64,000 nt of DNA from contig JAWNZC010000179.1 of NCBI GenBank assembly GCA_035771165.1, forward strand, positions 12,501-76,500. The letters are read 5' to 3'. A program made the position numbers and the translations under genes. The notes below the pieces were generated by a model. The model had not been told where the DNA came from, did no database searches, and saw nothing but the letters and a program-made list of their open reading frames with translations. Within the stretch, counting starts at the first letter, position 1. Each line of letters begins with the position of its first letter. This stretch comes from Paragorgia papillata (Eukaryota; Cnidaria; Anthozoa; Scleralcyonacea; Coralliidae). Below, piece by piece: positions 8,814 to 20,241 of this stretch.

Positions 8814-11783
8814 GGGCGGCGGTTAAGTGTATGTGTATCTTGAGCAAGTTATCCAACGGGGTCACCTAAAGGATCTCAAGACAAAATTACCTATGCTGTA
8901 TGCATTGGTGTTTTAGTGATATTACAGAGGGGAACTCCAGAGATGACCATAGGCCTATAGCCATATCCAGAAGGTTTGAGATGCTGGTACTCGGTGGCTG
9001 TACCACACACGTACTGTACACAAGTTGTCAACAGGATATTGTCGCAATAGGCTAGTAGCAAGGCTGTCACCTTGCTGTTCATTCAACAAGCCACTACAAC
9101 TTTGTTACTATCAACCTGTTTACAACTTAATAAGTGCAGAGTGATAACAGGTTGTTGGAACAACTTGTCACCAGTCTGTTGGAGTCATCAACCTTATTAC
9201 AAGTTGTCAACAACCTGTTACAAACCTGTTAACAAATTGGGAGAACTAGTGTGAACACATCACAGTGACAGCTTGCTGAGCAGCCTTGTAACAACTTGCT
9301 TGCAGGCATATAAGTGCTTGCACATTTTACATGTGTACAGTAGTAACAGTACTTGATTGGAGGGGAATGGTGGAGGCCCTCCACTTCTACCTCCACTGGA
9401 GGGTATATGAAATTACCCATTCTATTTTTAGAGAGTTATAATGGTATGTACAGCTAGACTTCCTTATATTTCTCTGTTTTACTTCCATTTCAGTGAAATT
9501 TAGATTTGTCGTTTTTCATCCCTTTATTGACGAAGTGTTGGTTGGGAGAATAAAGGCATGCAGTCATGAAGGAGTCACAGGTGGTTTGATCAAGTTACAG
9601 AAACATATGCATGTATACTGTAATACACTCTTATAATAATTATACTGACAGTGCACCAAAGAGTATCAAAAATATAATTTCTAGTCAGGAAGCTACAGGT
9701 ATCAACATGACCACAATGAAGATTGAGTATTAACTTCTTTTGCTTCAATCTCGTTGATTGGACTTTTTGATCTCAAAACATTCTGCATGGTCTTGAATGT
9801 GTTCTTAGTTTTAACTATGTTTCTTTATTTTCACAGTATCTATGGAATTCTTTGATGATATAATTATACCATACGAATATCTACAACAACCATCAAAATT
9901 GTATCCTTTCCAAAAAATGAGAAAATTCACTTCAGGATGCCTATATAATATTGGAAGTAAAGTTGGCTGGCAGCCAGCTCATTGGCACATTGAAGCAAAA
10001 CTCTCATTCAGTTCTGTAATGGATTGAATGCAGCTAGTTGCTGTGATTTATCAACAAGCCACTTGTAGATTGCTTGAACTGTAGAGTTTAACCCCCATTC
10101 CTGTCTGAGCTGGCCAAAAACAACCCCTTTATTGTTTTACTCTGTCTAACACCAGATCATTTTACTCAGCAATGGTCAGGGGTAACAAATGATTAACCCA
10201 ATCCTGCTTGCATGAGCCAGCCAAAAACTAGCCTGTCCTAAATCTGTTTACAAGAGTAAGGTCTGTGAACACTTGAGTGATTGCTTGTTCCTGCTGGAAG
10301 AAGACTAGGGACAATATTAGAGCTAAATATGTTAAGTATTACCATGCAATGCAATAAAATCCGCCAAAATAACATAGGTATACACATATTACAAACCAAC
10401 TACTGACTCTGTCTCTTGATTTACCTTGTATTTGTCACTTTAAACATGTAAAAGTGGGTATAGTAACCACAAAACTACGTCATTATTTTTTAAGGTGACA
10501 TAAATTATTTCCCCCAAAACTTTGGATTTAATTTATACAAGAACAAGCAATTGCTCAAGTGTTCACAGACCTTACTCTTGCTGAGTCAGGGCTGTGACAC
10601 AGGCTACCCAAAAACAGCCCCTTTATTGTTTTACTCTGTCTGACACCAGATGATTTTTCTTATCACACCATGCAGGGTTCAAAATAAATATTTTGGATTT
10701 AGATATTTTTGTAGGCTGTCTTGCATATGTACATTTATGGTACCGGCTATTTTGACATACAGGCTATTTTCCTGCTATGTGAGTCCATGAGAGGCCCACC
10801 CAGGAATTGTTTTAGTTAATAAGCTCGTATTCAAAAAAGAATCTCATTTACTGTAGACGTCGCGCTAGGCTGTGAGACGTTACACTACATTGGAAGTTAC
10901 ACTACGTTTTAAGACGTTACGCTACGTTTTAAGACGTTACGCTACGTTATAACACGTCATTAAAGCTATGTTATACAACATCACGCTGTGTTGTAGGACG
11001 TTAATAAGCTATGTTTAAAGACGTTACATTACGCTACGTTATAAGACGTCACACTTTGTTGTGAGACGTTTTCTACGTTCTATAACATTACGCCACGTTG
11101 TAAGATGTTGCGCTACGTTATAAAACGTATACACTAGCTGGCTAGCGGAGTGAAAATGCCGGCTATAGCCGGCAGCCGGCCGCTATTTTGAACCCTGCCA
11201 TGTCCATGATCAAATTTGATCCTTGTCCCACCCAGTGCATAATTTCAATGTAGCCCTTGACTGGCTTGATAGTGATGAAGAAGAACAGTTATGGGTTTGG
11301 GAATATGAAACAGAAGAAGGTACTCACGACTTATTTATGGACATCGGTGAGGAAGTAAGATTTCGAGTTATAGATGAAAGCTTTACAGACTTGACACCAG
11401 CTGGTCCAGAGAATATTTCCCAAGATAAACAAGGCAATCAAGAAGCTGAACTTAAGAAATCGCCATATGTTGTTACTGTAAGCACCTAACTTACTGTTCA
11501 TGCTAATAATCATACCATGAAAAGCTTGATAAGAACTATATGTTGTAACTCTAGACTGGGTACTACGCATTTGCACCCCACTTAGGGTTGTTTTTTTGTC
11601 TGTCTGTGCATCTGTTTAGGTCTGTCTGTATGTCTGTCTGTTTGTCTGTGTGTTGTGCATCTGTGTGTGTCTGTCTGTCTACATCTGTCTCTGTGTGTCT
11701 GTCTGTGCATCTGTCTATGTGTCTGCATGTGTCTGTGCATCTGTCTGTGCATCTGTCTGTGTGTCTGTGCATCTGTCTGTGCA

Positions 11784-11814
<31 letters not shown>

Positions 11815-11967
11815 CTATCTGTATTTGACACACACACACACACACAGATGCAGTCTGTATGTGTGTGTCTGTCTGTCTTTGACATTTAACTTATCAATAT
11901 TTCCTATTGCTAGGGAACAATTACAGAACCTGGATTAGGTCTGCTGTCCTGGTGGGCTAACTCCTGA
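8410..11967 (+). CDS. POLR3H: RNA polymerase III subunit RPC8 (RPC25/Rpb7-type), complete
   Basis: Six exons join in frame to a 205-residue protein: 8410-8520, 8638-8734, 9494-9580, 9837-9900, 11273-11477 and 11914-11967 (TGA). Human POLR3H is about the same length. The N-terminus [13 protein letters not shown] and ELNKKLANK is the Rpb7-type ribonucleoprotein fold. [35 protein letters not shown] and [15 protein letters not shown] begin and cross the OB fold, and [10 protein letters not shown] is the characteristic C-terminus. With its CRCP (RPC9) partner this subunit forms the Pol III stalk, used in initiation at tRNA and 5S genes. Exon 5 must start at 11273 (after CTTGATAG), because the more obvious CCCAG acceptor at 11235 breaks frame with exon 4. 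Donors after exons 1, 2 and 4 (GTTGGT, GTATTA, GTATCC) are weak. Confidence 0.97.
8782..8812. repeat. Poly(G) tract, 31 G
   Basis: A run of 31 G residues after GTGTGTGT, in POLR3H intron 2 on the coding strand. It could form a G-quadruplex in DNA or pre-mRNA; the exact length is error-prone in sequencing. Confidence 0.9.
9060..9260. repeat. Foldback-type CAACTTGTNACAAGTTG-rich repeat
   Basis: Several variants of AACAGGTTGTTGGAACAACTTG and TACAAGTTGTCAACAACCTG in POLR3H intron 2. Their internal inverted symmetry looks like a degraded foldback element. Confidence 0.5.
10088..10680. mobile_element. TTAACCC-type interspersed elements, degraded cluster
   Basis: At least two copies of the TTTACTCTGTCTAACACCAG core (about 10135 and 10625) plus a partial copy starting TTAACCCAATCCTGC. 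The segment AAGAGTAAGGTCTGTGAACACTTGAG and its inverse flank the middle (about 10250 and 10550), an inverted repeat in POLR3H intron 4. Confidence 0.6.
10845..11145. repeat. Degenerate tandem repeat, TTACGCTACGTTNTAAGACG unit
   Basis: About 12-14 divergent copies of a roughly 20-bp unit built on TACGTTNNAAGACGTTAC, in POLR3H intron 4. Non-coding. Confidence 0.8.
11590..11880. repeat. (TCTG)n, (GT)n and (CA)n microsatellite complex
   Basis: TCTG/TGTC-rich tetranucleotide array followed by a pure (GT)n and an opposing (CA)n separated by about 20 nt, so the last parts can form a GT/AC hairpin. It fills POLR3H intron 5 just before the last exon. Confidence 0.95.
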
Positions 11968-11977
11968 ACAGATTATG

Positions 11978-11983
11978 AATAAA
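11978..11983 (+). terminator. POLR3H polyadenylation signal AATAAA
   Basis: AATAAA 11 nt after the stop codon. A second AATAAA at 12158-12163 could serve a longer 3' UTR and is in the more usual position. Confidence 0.5.
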
Positions 11984-12167
11984 CTCACTTTAGGTCCTGT
12001 TCCAACACCAAAGATCAATCTCTCAGGATCAATTACAGACCAGTTCAAGACTGACAAACACAATGAACCTGGGCATCACATCTCCCACAAAAAAAATGCA
12101 AGATACTGCTCTTCAACCTTATTTTCCCCTTTCTTGTAACTCCTTTATCGCCAATGTAATAAACAAA

Positions 12168-13289
12168 AATCTTTAGGATGGTTTGATAGGAAAAAGTTAT
12201 GAAAAATTATATGTTTTTTCTAAAATGTTTCGTAGTCTAGATTTATGCCTCATTCACTGCATAGCTCTAGTGTTAGTGGTGATAATTGAAAAGGTTTTAC
12301 ACTTGCAGCGTTTGTGAGTGTGTATCTGGACAAATCACATATAGTTAATAGAAAATATACATGGTTTGGAAGCTCATTGTTTTATGTTTTTGTTCAGGTT
12401 TATGGAAATTTTCGTACTTTCACGGTTACTGAAATGATAGCAATAATGAAGCAATCATCCAATAGCAACGTTATAATGAAGCAATCATCCAATAGCAACG
12501 TTTGGGTTCAATCACTCAACCGTACTGTTAATAATTCATGAGGAAAACACAAAGGCAATCAGTACCATGTCCGTGGTTTTATACCTGATAAAACTTCTTG
12601 ACGTCAGAAAGAATACTAATGAACATACAATTTTATGTAAAGAATACTAATGAACATACAATTTTATATAAAGAATACTAATGAACATAACATCCAATAA
12701 CGAGTCGTTTTTGAAGCCATTCAAAACACTTGCATCACGTGTTTTATCAGATCTAAAACACCCAGGCTGCGCCCTCGTGGTTTGAAATCTGATAAAACAC
12801 TCCTGCTCGTGTTTTAAATATTACTAAAAAAAGGATTTGGTACCTTCATGTACCTTTCAACATGAATCGTTTTTTGATTGTTAACCGCTTTGAAGTTTAC
12901 CGGGTTTCCAAACCATGTTTATTTTCTATTAACTATGATCACATTTATTGTAATATGCAAATTTAATGCAAATTAGGATTTCTGAACTTACTAGAACAAA
13001 GATTTCTCCCCTCCTGAAAATTGTGGACTGTCTAATACTTTTCAATACTCAAGAGTAACACTAGGACCGTGTCAGGAACTAGAACGAAGCTACACCGTGA
13101 TTAAATTACGTTTGAGAGGGAAAAATCTGATGGTTTATAGTTTTTCCTATCGAGCCACCTTAAGTTTGTAGTGTATCAGCACTAGGTAGTACCATAAACA
13201 TTTTGGTACGGTTCCGAATTCGAATTAAAGAACAAAATACTGACATGGCGGGCCAAAGCCTTTCTGCAGAATAAATCGTTGCAGTGTTA
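12168..13289. other. Intergenic; short duplications and foldback remnants
   Basis: No gene seen. A 32-bp AATGAAGCAATCATCCAATAG segment is duplicated at about 12445-12500, and AAGAATACTAATGAACATA is tripled at about 12610-12685. TTTATCAGATCTAAAACAC and its inverse (about 12745-12815) form a foldback. A related element starting AATAATTCATGAGGAAAACA recurs at 34.19-34.45 kb. Confidence 0.7.
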
Positions 13290-13513
13290 AGCCCTAATCA
13301 AATGAGAACGCAAGTCATCGCACGTTGGCAGTCACGCTATCTCAGCCAGCCGCTCTGAATAGTTTCCCGAAAATATCGTGTGCCGTGACAAAGTTAAAAC
13401 TTATTTAAAACACTCATGAAACCTTTATTTTGTTAATTTGGGTGTTCAAACGACCGCCACAGAAATTCTGACTGCCAACTTGCGATGACTTGCGTTCTCG
13501 TTTGATGAGGGCT
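13290..13513 (+). mobile_element. PIF/Harbinger-like MITE, family 1
   Basis: 224 bp. The terminal inverted repeats begin AGCCCTAATCAAAYGAGAAC and extend through CGCAAGTCATCGCA for about 45 bp, and the TTA target duplication is exact (13287-13289 and 13514-13516). The internal sequence has no coding capacity. It has inserted at the left edge of another element, whose sequence resumes CACTGTGCAATTTTTCG. Confidence 0.9.
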
Positions 13514-13516
13514 TTA

Positions 13517-14275
13517 CACTGTGCAATTTTTCGTGCAACTTCGGTCTCGCAATTTTGTTGCGACGCAAGTTGCACCAGAAATTGCATAATGTAAAGCCCT
13601 GGCCAAACGCTTTCAACATCGTTCAACATTGTTGAATTCAACATGTTGAAAGCGTTTGCCCACCCCTGTTGAATGATGTTGAACGTTGTTGAATGGTGTT
13701 GAATGATGTTGAACGAAATTTGAACATGTTCAAATTTTCGTTCAACACGCGTTCAACATTTCTATTGTTCTCAAAATGTTGAAAGGTGTTGAACGCATTT
13801 GGCCACATTTCATTCAACTTTGTTGAACAGAGACATGCGCCATGCGGGATATTGTCGATTCCAGCTTTTGTGGTAGCCCGCTTTCAATTAATTGTCATTC
13901 ATGAATGTTGAACGATGTTGAATTCATTTGGCCACTCGTGCTTGCAACATTATTCAACATCGTTCAACAATGTTGAATGATGTTGAATGCGTTCGGCCAG
14001 GCCTTAACATACTCCGCAATCACCAAGTCTCGCAACATTTTTGTTGCAGCAAGCGTTGCACGAAGTAGAATCAAGTTCTATTTTTCGAAATGATTGCGAC
14101 AAGCTAAAACGGATTATTGAAACATTGCACGCAGTGTAACACCCCTCTTGCAACTTGTCTCGCAACAATTTGAGCGATCAACCAATAAAAATACGCTTTG
14201 TAAACCTCTCCAGTCGTCTTCGATCACCTTTGTGAGCCAAATTACAAGAAATATTGCATAGTGTGACACCCACTG
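13517..14275. mobile_element. Foldback element (family C) interrupted by MITE family 2
   Basis: Outer parts 13517-13594 and 14005-14275 match the interrupted element at 17.87-18.43 kb: GGTCTCGCAA...TTGCGACGCAAGTTGCACC, then CCGCAATCACCAAGTCTCGC and GTTGCACGAAGTAGAATC. The ends are CACTGTGCAA and ATTGCATAGTGTG. No coding capacity; element limits are approximate. Confidence 0.7.
13595..14004. mobile_element. PIF/Harbinger-like MITE, family 2 (GTTGAACGATGTTGAA-rich)
   Basis: 410 bp with ends AGCCCTGGCCAAACGCTTTC and its inverse ...TTCGGCCAGGCCT, flanked by exact TAA duplications (13592-13594 and 14005-14007). The interior is dominated by inverted variants of GTTCAACATTGTTGAAC. A second copy is at 52721-53122. 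Confidence 0.88.
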
Positions 14276-15630
14276 ATCGTTATATAGAGATCAGTGGTAA
14301 CACCGCCTTTATACTCTGTTATTAAAAGGCTTTGGCAGGCCCAGTTTGGCTGCAAACGTCAGTATTTCGTTTTCATTGCCATTGGAATAAAGCCTCAGGC
14401 TCCAGTCATCGCAAAAATTGGCTCACACTGCGAGAACTTGCAATATTCGGCATCTCATAGACCACTTTCATAATAGAGACACCACTTTAAATATTCTTTT
14501 ATGTGTATCTAAATAAGCCCTTCTGTCTGGCCTCGTTATGAAGCAAAAATTATTTTGAATTGCGAACACACAAGCGAGGCCAGGAAGGCTTATTTAGATG
14601 CACATAAAATAATATTGTAATTAGATGCATGCAGATGACGTCACAACGTGGTAAGAACAAAAAAGTGGCCCACGAGACGCAGTCGAGTAGGTCACTGATG
14701 TTCTAACCACATTGTGACGTCTTCTGTGCATCTATAACTGAACAGACAACAAAAAAATGGAATCTATTTGTTTTATACAATAAAAAATTAGTAATTATTA
14801 GTAAAAAATTAATAATTTTTATACAAATAGAGAAATTTTCCCGGCGAATTTTCGGGGCATTGAAAACGAGAAATCACTTTCATTTGACGTGGATCCATGA
14901 TCTATACAAATCAAACAACGTCATTGGCTTGCAGTGAGATCCATGATTGGTTTAGAGAAATCAGACCACGTCAGTGATGTAATCTGTGCGTCTGCCCTTT
15001 TATAGATCATGGTTCTCGACCAATAAAAACGCACGTACTATTCAAATTATTGTATAAAACTATATGGAGCACGCCAAACCATGAACTATATTCCTTAATT
15101 TGCAATTACTAGAAAGAGGCTTAACCATTTGGTGCCTGTTTATCCTTCCTTTTGGAACGATGCAGCCTTTAGTATTTTACTCTGGATGTGCTCGATGCCA
15201 AGGGGTTAAATCACTGATCTCCAAAGAAGTCTCAGTCTTTAGAGATGTGTGGGTTAAATGAGGTAAATAAACAATGCATGTATCTTTACTACATAACTGG
15301 GTTCTCGTGTTTATCACTGACTTACTTCAGATGGCGTAATCTGCTGTGAATCACTTGTGATGTAGCACCTCGTATACAGAAGACCCTTGAACACAAATAA
15401 GAAAATACAATAACTATGTTGTTGTGGTGACAAACTTAAATATAGCTTTGAAAAACGCATTTATCACGGTGAATGGTGATGTTGGAAAGTTCTGAAAAGA
15501 ACTGTTGAAAGCCTAAGAAGATTCAGATGAGAATGAAAAAAATTTTCAGAATTTTTCAACATTACCATTCACCGTTCAAGACAAATCTCGCATGTTGCCG
15601 TTTCTCTGAAAGTTTTCGATCTGATCGAAA
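14276..15630. other. Intergenic; several foldback elements
   Basis: No gene seen. ATCTAAATAAGCCCTTC...GGAAGGCTTATTTAGAT (about 14495-14605) is one foldback. 14616-14785 is a copy of the GATGACGTCACAACGTGG foldback also present at 44.8-45.0 kb. A TTAACC...GGTTAA element lies at 15121-15209. A palindrome around ATTACCATTCACCG spans 15465-15580. Confidence 0.7.
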
Positions 15631-15760
15631 CAGAGTTGGAAAAAAGCTGCGGGTATGCGGGTACCACCCGGAGGAAGGTTTACTTTAGTGAGGAAGGTTT
15701 AAAGTGAAAACACGTAAAACAACACATTCGGTAATCTGAGAAAGTTACAATTGATCAAGC
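15631..15760 (-). mobile_element. hAT-like MITE end (partial copy)
   Basis: CAGAGTTGGAAAAAAGCTGC through the ACCACCCGGAGGAAGGTTT segment to TTGATCAAGC is the reverse complement of the right half of the complete element at 19530-20024. The rest diverges. Confidence 0.7.
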
Positions 15761-17440
15761 AATTACGATTGAAGTTACGATTGAAGCAATCCGCTTCATG
15801 TAAACAAAGTGAAAATTTGACGTGAATATATAATTTTCGTTTGTTGCACGTTGTAAAAAATTTACAAATAAAATCCTGCAAATAAAAAATAATTATCTAG
15901 TAGGAAGGAGTATGTTCTATTCTTAAAATGCCTATCTACAGAGGCTTCAGTTCAGGCCAGAAAAATTTCCCCGTTGGCGTTTTTCGACTGATTTCGATTC
16001 GAGGGGAAGCAGTGGGATGCACGGGACATAATGGGAAATCAAGGATCGGGTTCACAGCCATTTCCAGGCCGCAAATGCGATGCAGGCTCTCGGCTCACTT
16101 TTTGACGAAGTTGGTTGGTTTTTCAACGTCATTTTGCAGGATACGCGCCTTTCTGAGTAATCATGGTTATTGAGTCGGTTTTCTTTGTTCTTCCGAGGGC
16201 TTTATATCGCATAAAGCCCTTGAATAATAATTAGATACGAAATGAAGAAAAAAACAAGGAAAATCTTTGTCCAAGGTGGAAAAAATAGACAAAACTTTGT
16301 TGGAAAACCTCCTCAATAATAAATTAAGTCAGATAAATCCCTCGAACGTCGGGATGTATGCGATATAAAGCCCTCGGACGCTCGGGTCTTTATATAGCAT
16401 ACATACATCCCTCGTTCTCGGGATTTATCTATTACTTATCGAAACGATTCTGAGCCCCAGACGGGGATCGAACCCATAACCTTCGGAATCATTCGCGAAG
16501 GTTCCCAGTTGGATCCTGGTGTCGAGTAAAATATTACATAAAGTGACCATGAAAAAATAACCGTGCACTATTAGTGTAATAAGTCAGAAATTTCACACGT
16601 GTATACGGTGTAGGCACCAAATTTTATAACGCCTTACAAAATAACAACACAGCTATAGTCCGCCAAGCGGAACTAGTGGATTATCTGATTACCGGCCTAA
16701 CAAAAACCCTAAGATCATTGTAAGCGGGTTTACCGCCTACACACGCAGCATGCAAGTTGTTAAGCCGCTGTTACTCGATGCATCAACGATTTGTGAAACC
16801 GGACAGGTTTCAAGACATGTGGTTTCACAGGCTTCAAGTGTAACACCCCCTCGTTTTATGAACCTGTGTCGCTTTCCATTGCAAGACAGGTTTCACAAAC
16901 CGTTGCGCGAAGTTGAAGTGCGTCCTACTTTGGCGAAACCTCGCAATGCAAAGCGACACAAGTTCATAAATGAGGGAGTGTTACACGTTGCAATAACCTA
17001 GTGACCCACTAGCATGTTCAACACAAAGCTGGATTTCCTGCGTGCATGGATCACCTAACCCCTATAGCTACAAAACCCTCTAGCATGGCAAAATGACAAC
17101 TTCCATAGGCTCTTGCGAAGTGTAAATTAAACAACTCGCCAACTCGGTACAGTCAACGGGCAAAATACAGGAAAGTCTCCGACAGATTCAAGTTTTAAAA
17201 TACAATTTAGAATAAAAATATACTAATAACAAATGTTATAACTACCAATTTAATAACAACTTGTGCATGTCTGAGCTCCAAAAGATTTATTCGAGCTAGT
17301 AAATAGTAAAAAAACACACAAATCCTTTGCTTAAGACATAAGTAGTATATCGCATTTTATTAGATTAGGAAATAATCGTTTAAGCCATGTTTGTTTTTCA
17401 AGTCAAAGTAGAAACCATGTGCTTGTCCCTCTTAAGGACT
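15761..17440. other. Intergenic; tRNA-like fragment and a foldback
   Basis: No gene seen. At about 16450-16510 the minus strand holds GGGTTCGATCCCCGTC, a Pol III B-box and T-arm, without a good A-box. 16843-16985 is a foldback whose arms start GTGTAACACCCCCTCG and end GAGGGAGTGTTACAC. TTTATATCGCATAAAGCCC near 16200 and its variants near 16380 form another inverted repeat. Confidence 0.6.
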
Positions 17441-17449
17441 CTGTCCCTC

Positions 17450-17731
17450 CCAACTTTGTTGCGTTGCTAGTTGAAAAGCGTTGTTGCACGTATTACCAAC
17501 CACTTTAAAACATTGTCACCCAACAATTATTTTGTTGCAAGTTGAAGAAAATAGTTGAAAATAGTAGACTCCAGTTCTACTTGCTGCAACATGCTGTTTC
17601 AACTTGCAACAAAATCATTGTTGCGTGACAATGTTTAAGGTGGGTGGTATAACACGTGCAACAACGCTATTCAACTTGCAAAGCAATAATGTTGCAGCAA
17701 TTTGTTGCTCGCACGTTATTACCGTCACCTT
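17450..17731. mobile_element. Foldback element, GTTGCAAGTTGAA-rich
   Basis: Left and right halves are inverted copies (GTTGAAAAGCGTTGTTGCACG / GTGCAACAACGCTATTCAAC), around a centre with AGACTCCAGTTCTACTTGC. The complete counterpart is at 62729-63030. Confidence 0.75.
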
Positions 17732-17864
17732 TAGCTTTTAACCTATATGTCAAGCTGAGCTGAAATAAAGAGCTCTTCACTGAAAAACTTGTTATTGCAA
17801 CTGAGGTGTGTCTATGAAAAATAATTCACTCACACCTTGATTAAAATTCAAACATACACTGTCA

Positions 17865-18432
17865 TTTTTTGTGTACCTTCGGTCTCGCAAGTTTGTACAT
17901 TGCGACGCAAGTTGCACCAGAACTGTTGCTTGGTGTAAAGCCCTAATCAAACGAGAACGCAAGTCATCGCAAGTTGGCAGTCACGCTATCTCAGCCAGCC
18001 CCTCTGAATAGTTTCCCGAAAATACCATGTACCGTGACAAAGTTTAAACTTGTTTAAAACACTCATGAAACCTTTATTTTGTTAATTTGGGTGTTCAAAC
18101 GACCGCCACAGAAATTCTGACTGCCAACTTGCGATGACTTGCGTTCTCGTTTGATTCGGGCTTAACGTACCACGCAATCACCAAGTCTCGCAATATTTTT
18201 GTTGCAGCAAGTGTTGCACGAAGTAGAATCAAGTTCTACTTTAAGTTTTCGCAACGATTGCGGCAACGCTGCAACGGATTATTGGAGCATTGCACAATGT
18301 AATTGCAATTTAATTGTCTCGCAACAATTTGCGCAATGTAGACAATAATTAAAATACGCTTTGTAAACAGTGCCAGTCCTCTTCGGTCACGTTTGCAATT
18401 CAAATTGCAAGAAACATTGCATAGTGTAACAA
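17865..18432. mobile_element. Foldback element (family C) interrupted by MITE family 1
   Basis: The same element as at 13517-14275, with flanking parts 17865-17938 and 18163-18432. It is split at the equivalent position (before CGTACCACGCAATCACC) but by a different MITE. Ends are approximate. Confidence 0.7.
17939..18162 (+). mobile_element. PIF/Harbinger-like MITE, family 1
   Basis: 224 bp, ends AGCCCTAATC and GATTCGGGCT, flanked by TAA duplications (17936-17938 and 18163-18165). Nested in a family C element. Confidence 0.9.
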
Positions 18433-18606
18433 GCCCTGCTCGTGCAACTGAAATCAGCAAAAGTTTATCTGTTGCAAAACAAGTTGCGCGAAAAATTACT
18501 TAAGACCATGTTACGTTTTCATGAGGAAATCTTCCTCAGTAGTGCAACTTGCAATGCAACGCATATAACCGCATGCTACGTGCATAACATGCTTATATAG
18601 TGTAAC

Positions 18607-18795
18607 ACCACAGGGAGCCCACCCCAGCAGTATGAACGACTTTTACATGAATTTACACGGAATCGAGGAGTACTTCGTGTAAATTCAAGTAAAAGTCGTT
18701 CGTACTGCTGGGGTGGGCTCCTTGTGGTAACACTAGCCTGCGTGCAGTCTAATTTCCGCTTTCCGGGTAGAGACTGCACGCAGGCTAGTGTAACA
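18607..18795. repeat. Two adjacent palindromes
   Basis: 18607-18728 has arms of about 48 bp (ACCACAGGGAGCCCACCCCA ... GGTGGGCTCCTTGTGGT). It abuts 18729-18795, with arms AACACTAGCCTGCGTGCAGT and its inverse. Both lie in GTGTAACAC-like flanks, as do many foldbacks here. Confidence 0.85.
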
Positions 18796-19375
18796 CTGTC
18801 TTAACACATAACACCTAAACACCAACTTGCATCCCAAATTGCCTAAAAGTAACACCGCCTTACAGAATTTATGACACCATACGTCGAACAGCAGTCGTCC
18901 ACCGTAATAGCGTTAAATACAGGAAAGCCTGCCATGAAATAATAGTGGCGGTAAATGCTCTTAATTGTCAAGCAGGGATGAAATCCGTATCCCGCAGTCA
19001 CAGCTGTGGGAAATGGGAGGATGTTTTGGTTTCACCGTTCATTTAAAGTCTTAAATACACCTCGACGATCTCGTATAGGGATTCTCATCAAGAAGCAGGC
19101 CCAGAAAGGCATTACAGTAAAAACCCGCATAAAAGAACCCTATTTTTTCAAGTCAGGCTAAAATGGTTCTTATATGTTGAGTGTGTAGTGAGAAATTAGG
19201 CTGATATAGGTTCTTAATAGATTCTTATTTATACGGCAGAACAATTGTTTCTGATATATGATATGTAATGTATTTCCTTATAGAGTACATGGATCCGGTT
19301 AAAAAAGTGTCAGTATTAATATATCCAGAACATTTCGAATGATGAACTTCGGAGTAACACTTATTATTCATACTC

Positions 19376-19447
19376 CACCCAAGTGACGAACCATACCGGA
19401 CGACAGTAGAGAAAACTCTACTTGGCCCGGCTGGGATCCCAGCATTA
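19376..19447 (-). mobile_element. tRNA-derived SINE fragment
   Basis: Body sequence (GACGAACCATACCGGACG, then ACTCTACTTGGCCCGGCTGGGAT) matches the fuller SINE at 61828-61955 and is truncated at the B-box. Confidence 0.7.
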
Positions 19448-19529
19448 CACTAATATTATTGTTAATATGTATTATACTAATTATTGTTACTCATTTAGTA
19501 TTAAATAGTACTATTTTTCTGGCATTGAT

Positions 19530-20024
19530 CAGAGTTGGAAAAAGTATTCAACCTTCCTTCGGATGGGATTTTAAGTTTAGATAACCTTCCTCAAAATATA
19601 TAGCGAGAATTTTGTGTTTTGCAACTTTCATAAATACTGCGTGACTTTTACAGTACCTTGGTTTTCTAGGTTTTCCTAGGTAAGCTTTGGCATACTACAA
19701 TAGCTACTAATAACTGACCGCTGCTGACTGATAGCCTGCCAACTACCCTCGACTGCTGCGAAGATACAGACATCACAGCAGACATGCATCAGCGTACATG
19801 TCTCACACATGTAACTGCTGCCACTGGCTGCAGTGCTGCATAATTGTTGGTTAGCCAATGTTTTGCTGCAAATCACATTTCTTCTCGACACCTTGCTTGA
19901 TCAATTGTAATTTTCTCAGATTACCGAATGTGTTGTTTCACGTGTTTTCACTTTAAACCTTCCTCACTAAAGGAAACCTTCCTCCGGGTGGTACCCGCAT
20001 ACCCGCAGCTTTTTTCCAACTCTG
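19530..20024. mobile_element. hAT-like MITE with 8-bp target duplication
   Basis: 495 bp with ends CAGAGTTGGAAAAAG and TTTTTTCCAACTCTG, flanked by a perfect 8-bp duplication GCATTGAT (19522-19529 and 20025-20032). TIR sequence and duplication length are typical of hAT elements. It is nested in the 19116-20241 element and has no transposase. Confidence 0.88.
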
Positions 20025-20241
20025 GCATTGATTTAGTATTAGTACTCTATAATGTCTGTTTACAAGACCCTTAAAGCATGCTCTGTATACTTGCGTGTTC
20101 TGAGCTTTAGTAATTTTTCGCATAAGAAACTGCTTCATATATTTGTCAGGCTGAACTGGTTCTTATACATTGCGTGCTTAATTGGCTAAATTTCAGTCTG
20201 GAGGTTCTTAATCTGAAGTTTCTTTTATGCAGGTTTTTACT

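Larger units (their letters stand above)
19116..20241. mobile_element. MITE with AGTAAAAACCCGCATAAAAG ends, carrying a nested hAT-like element
   Basis: Inverted ends AGTAAAAACCCGCATAAAAGA (left) and TTTCTTTTATGCAGGTTTTTACT (right), about 1.13 kb including the nested insertion at 19530-20024. Without it, about 620 bp remain. No transposase reading frame. Confidence 0.7.

Noticed and set aside
11236..11272. Start of POLR3H exon 5 at the CCCAG acceptor (adds [12 protein letters not shown])
   Set aside because: Out of phase with exon 4 (ends TT); the acceptor at 11272 restores [11 protein letters not shown], matching the family.
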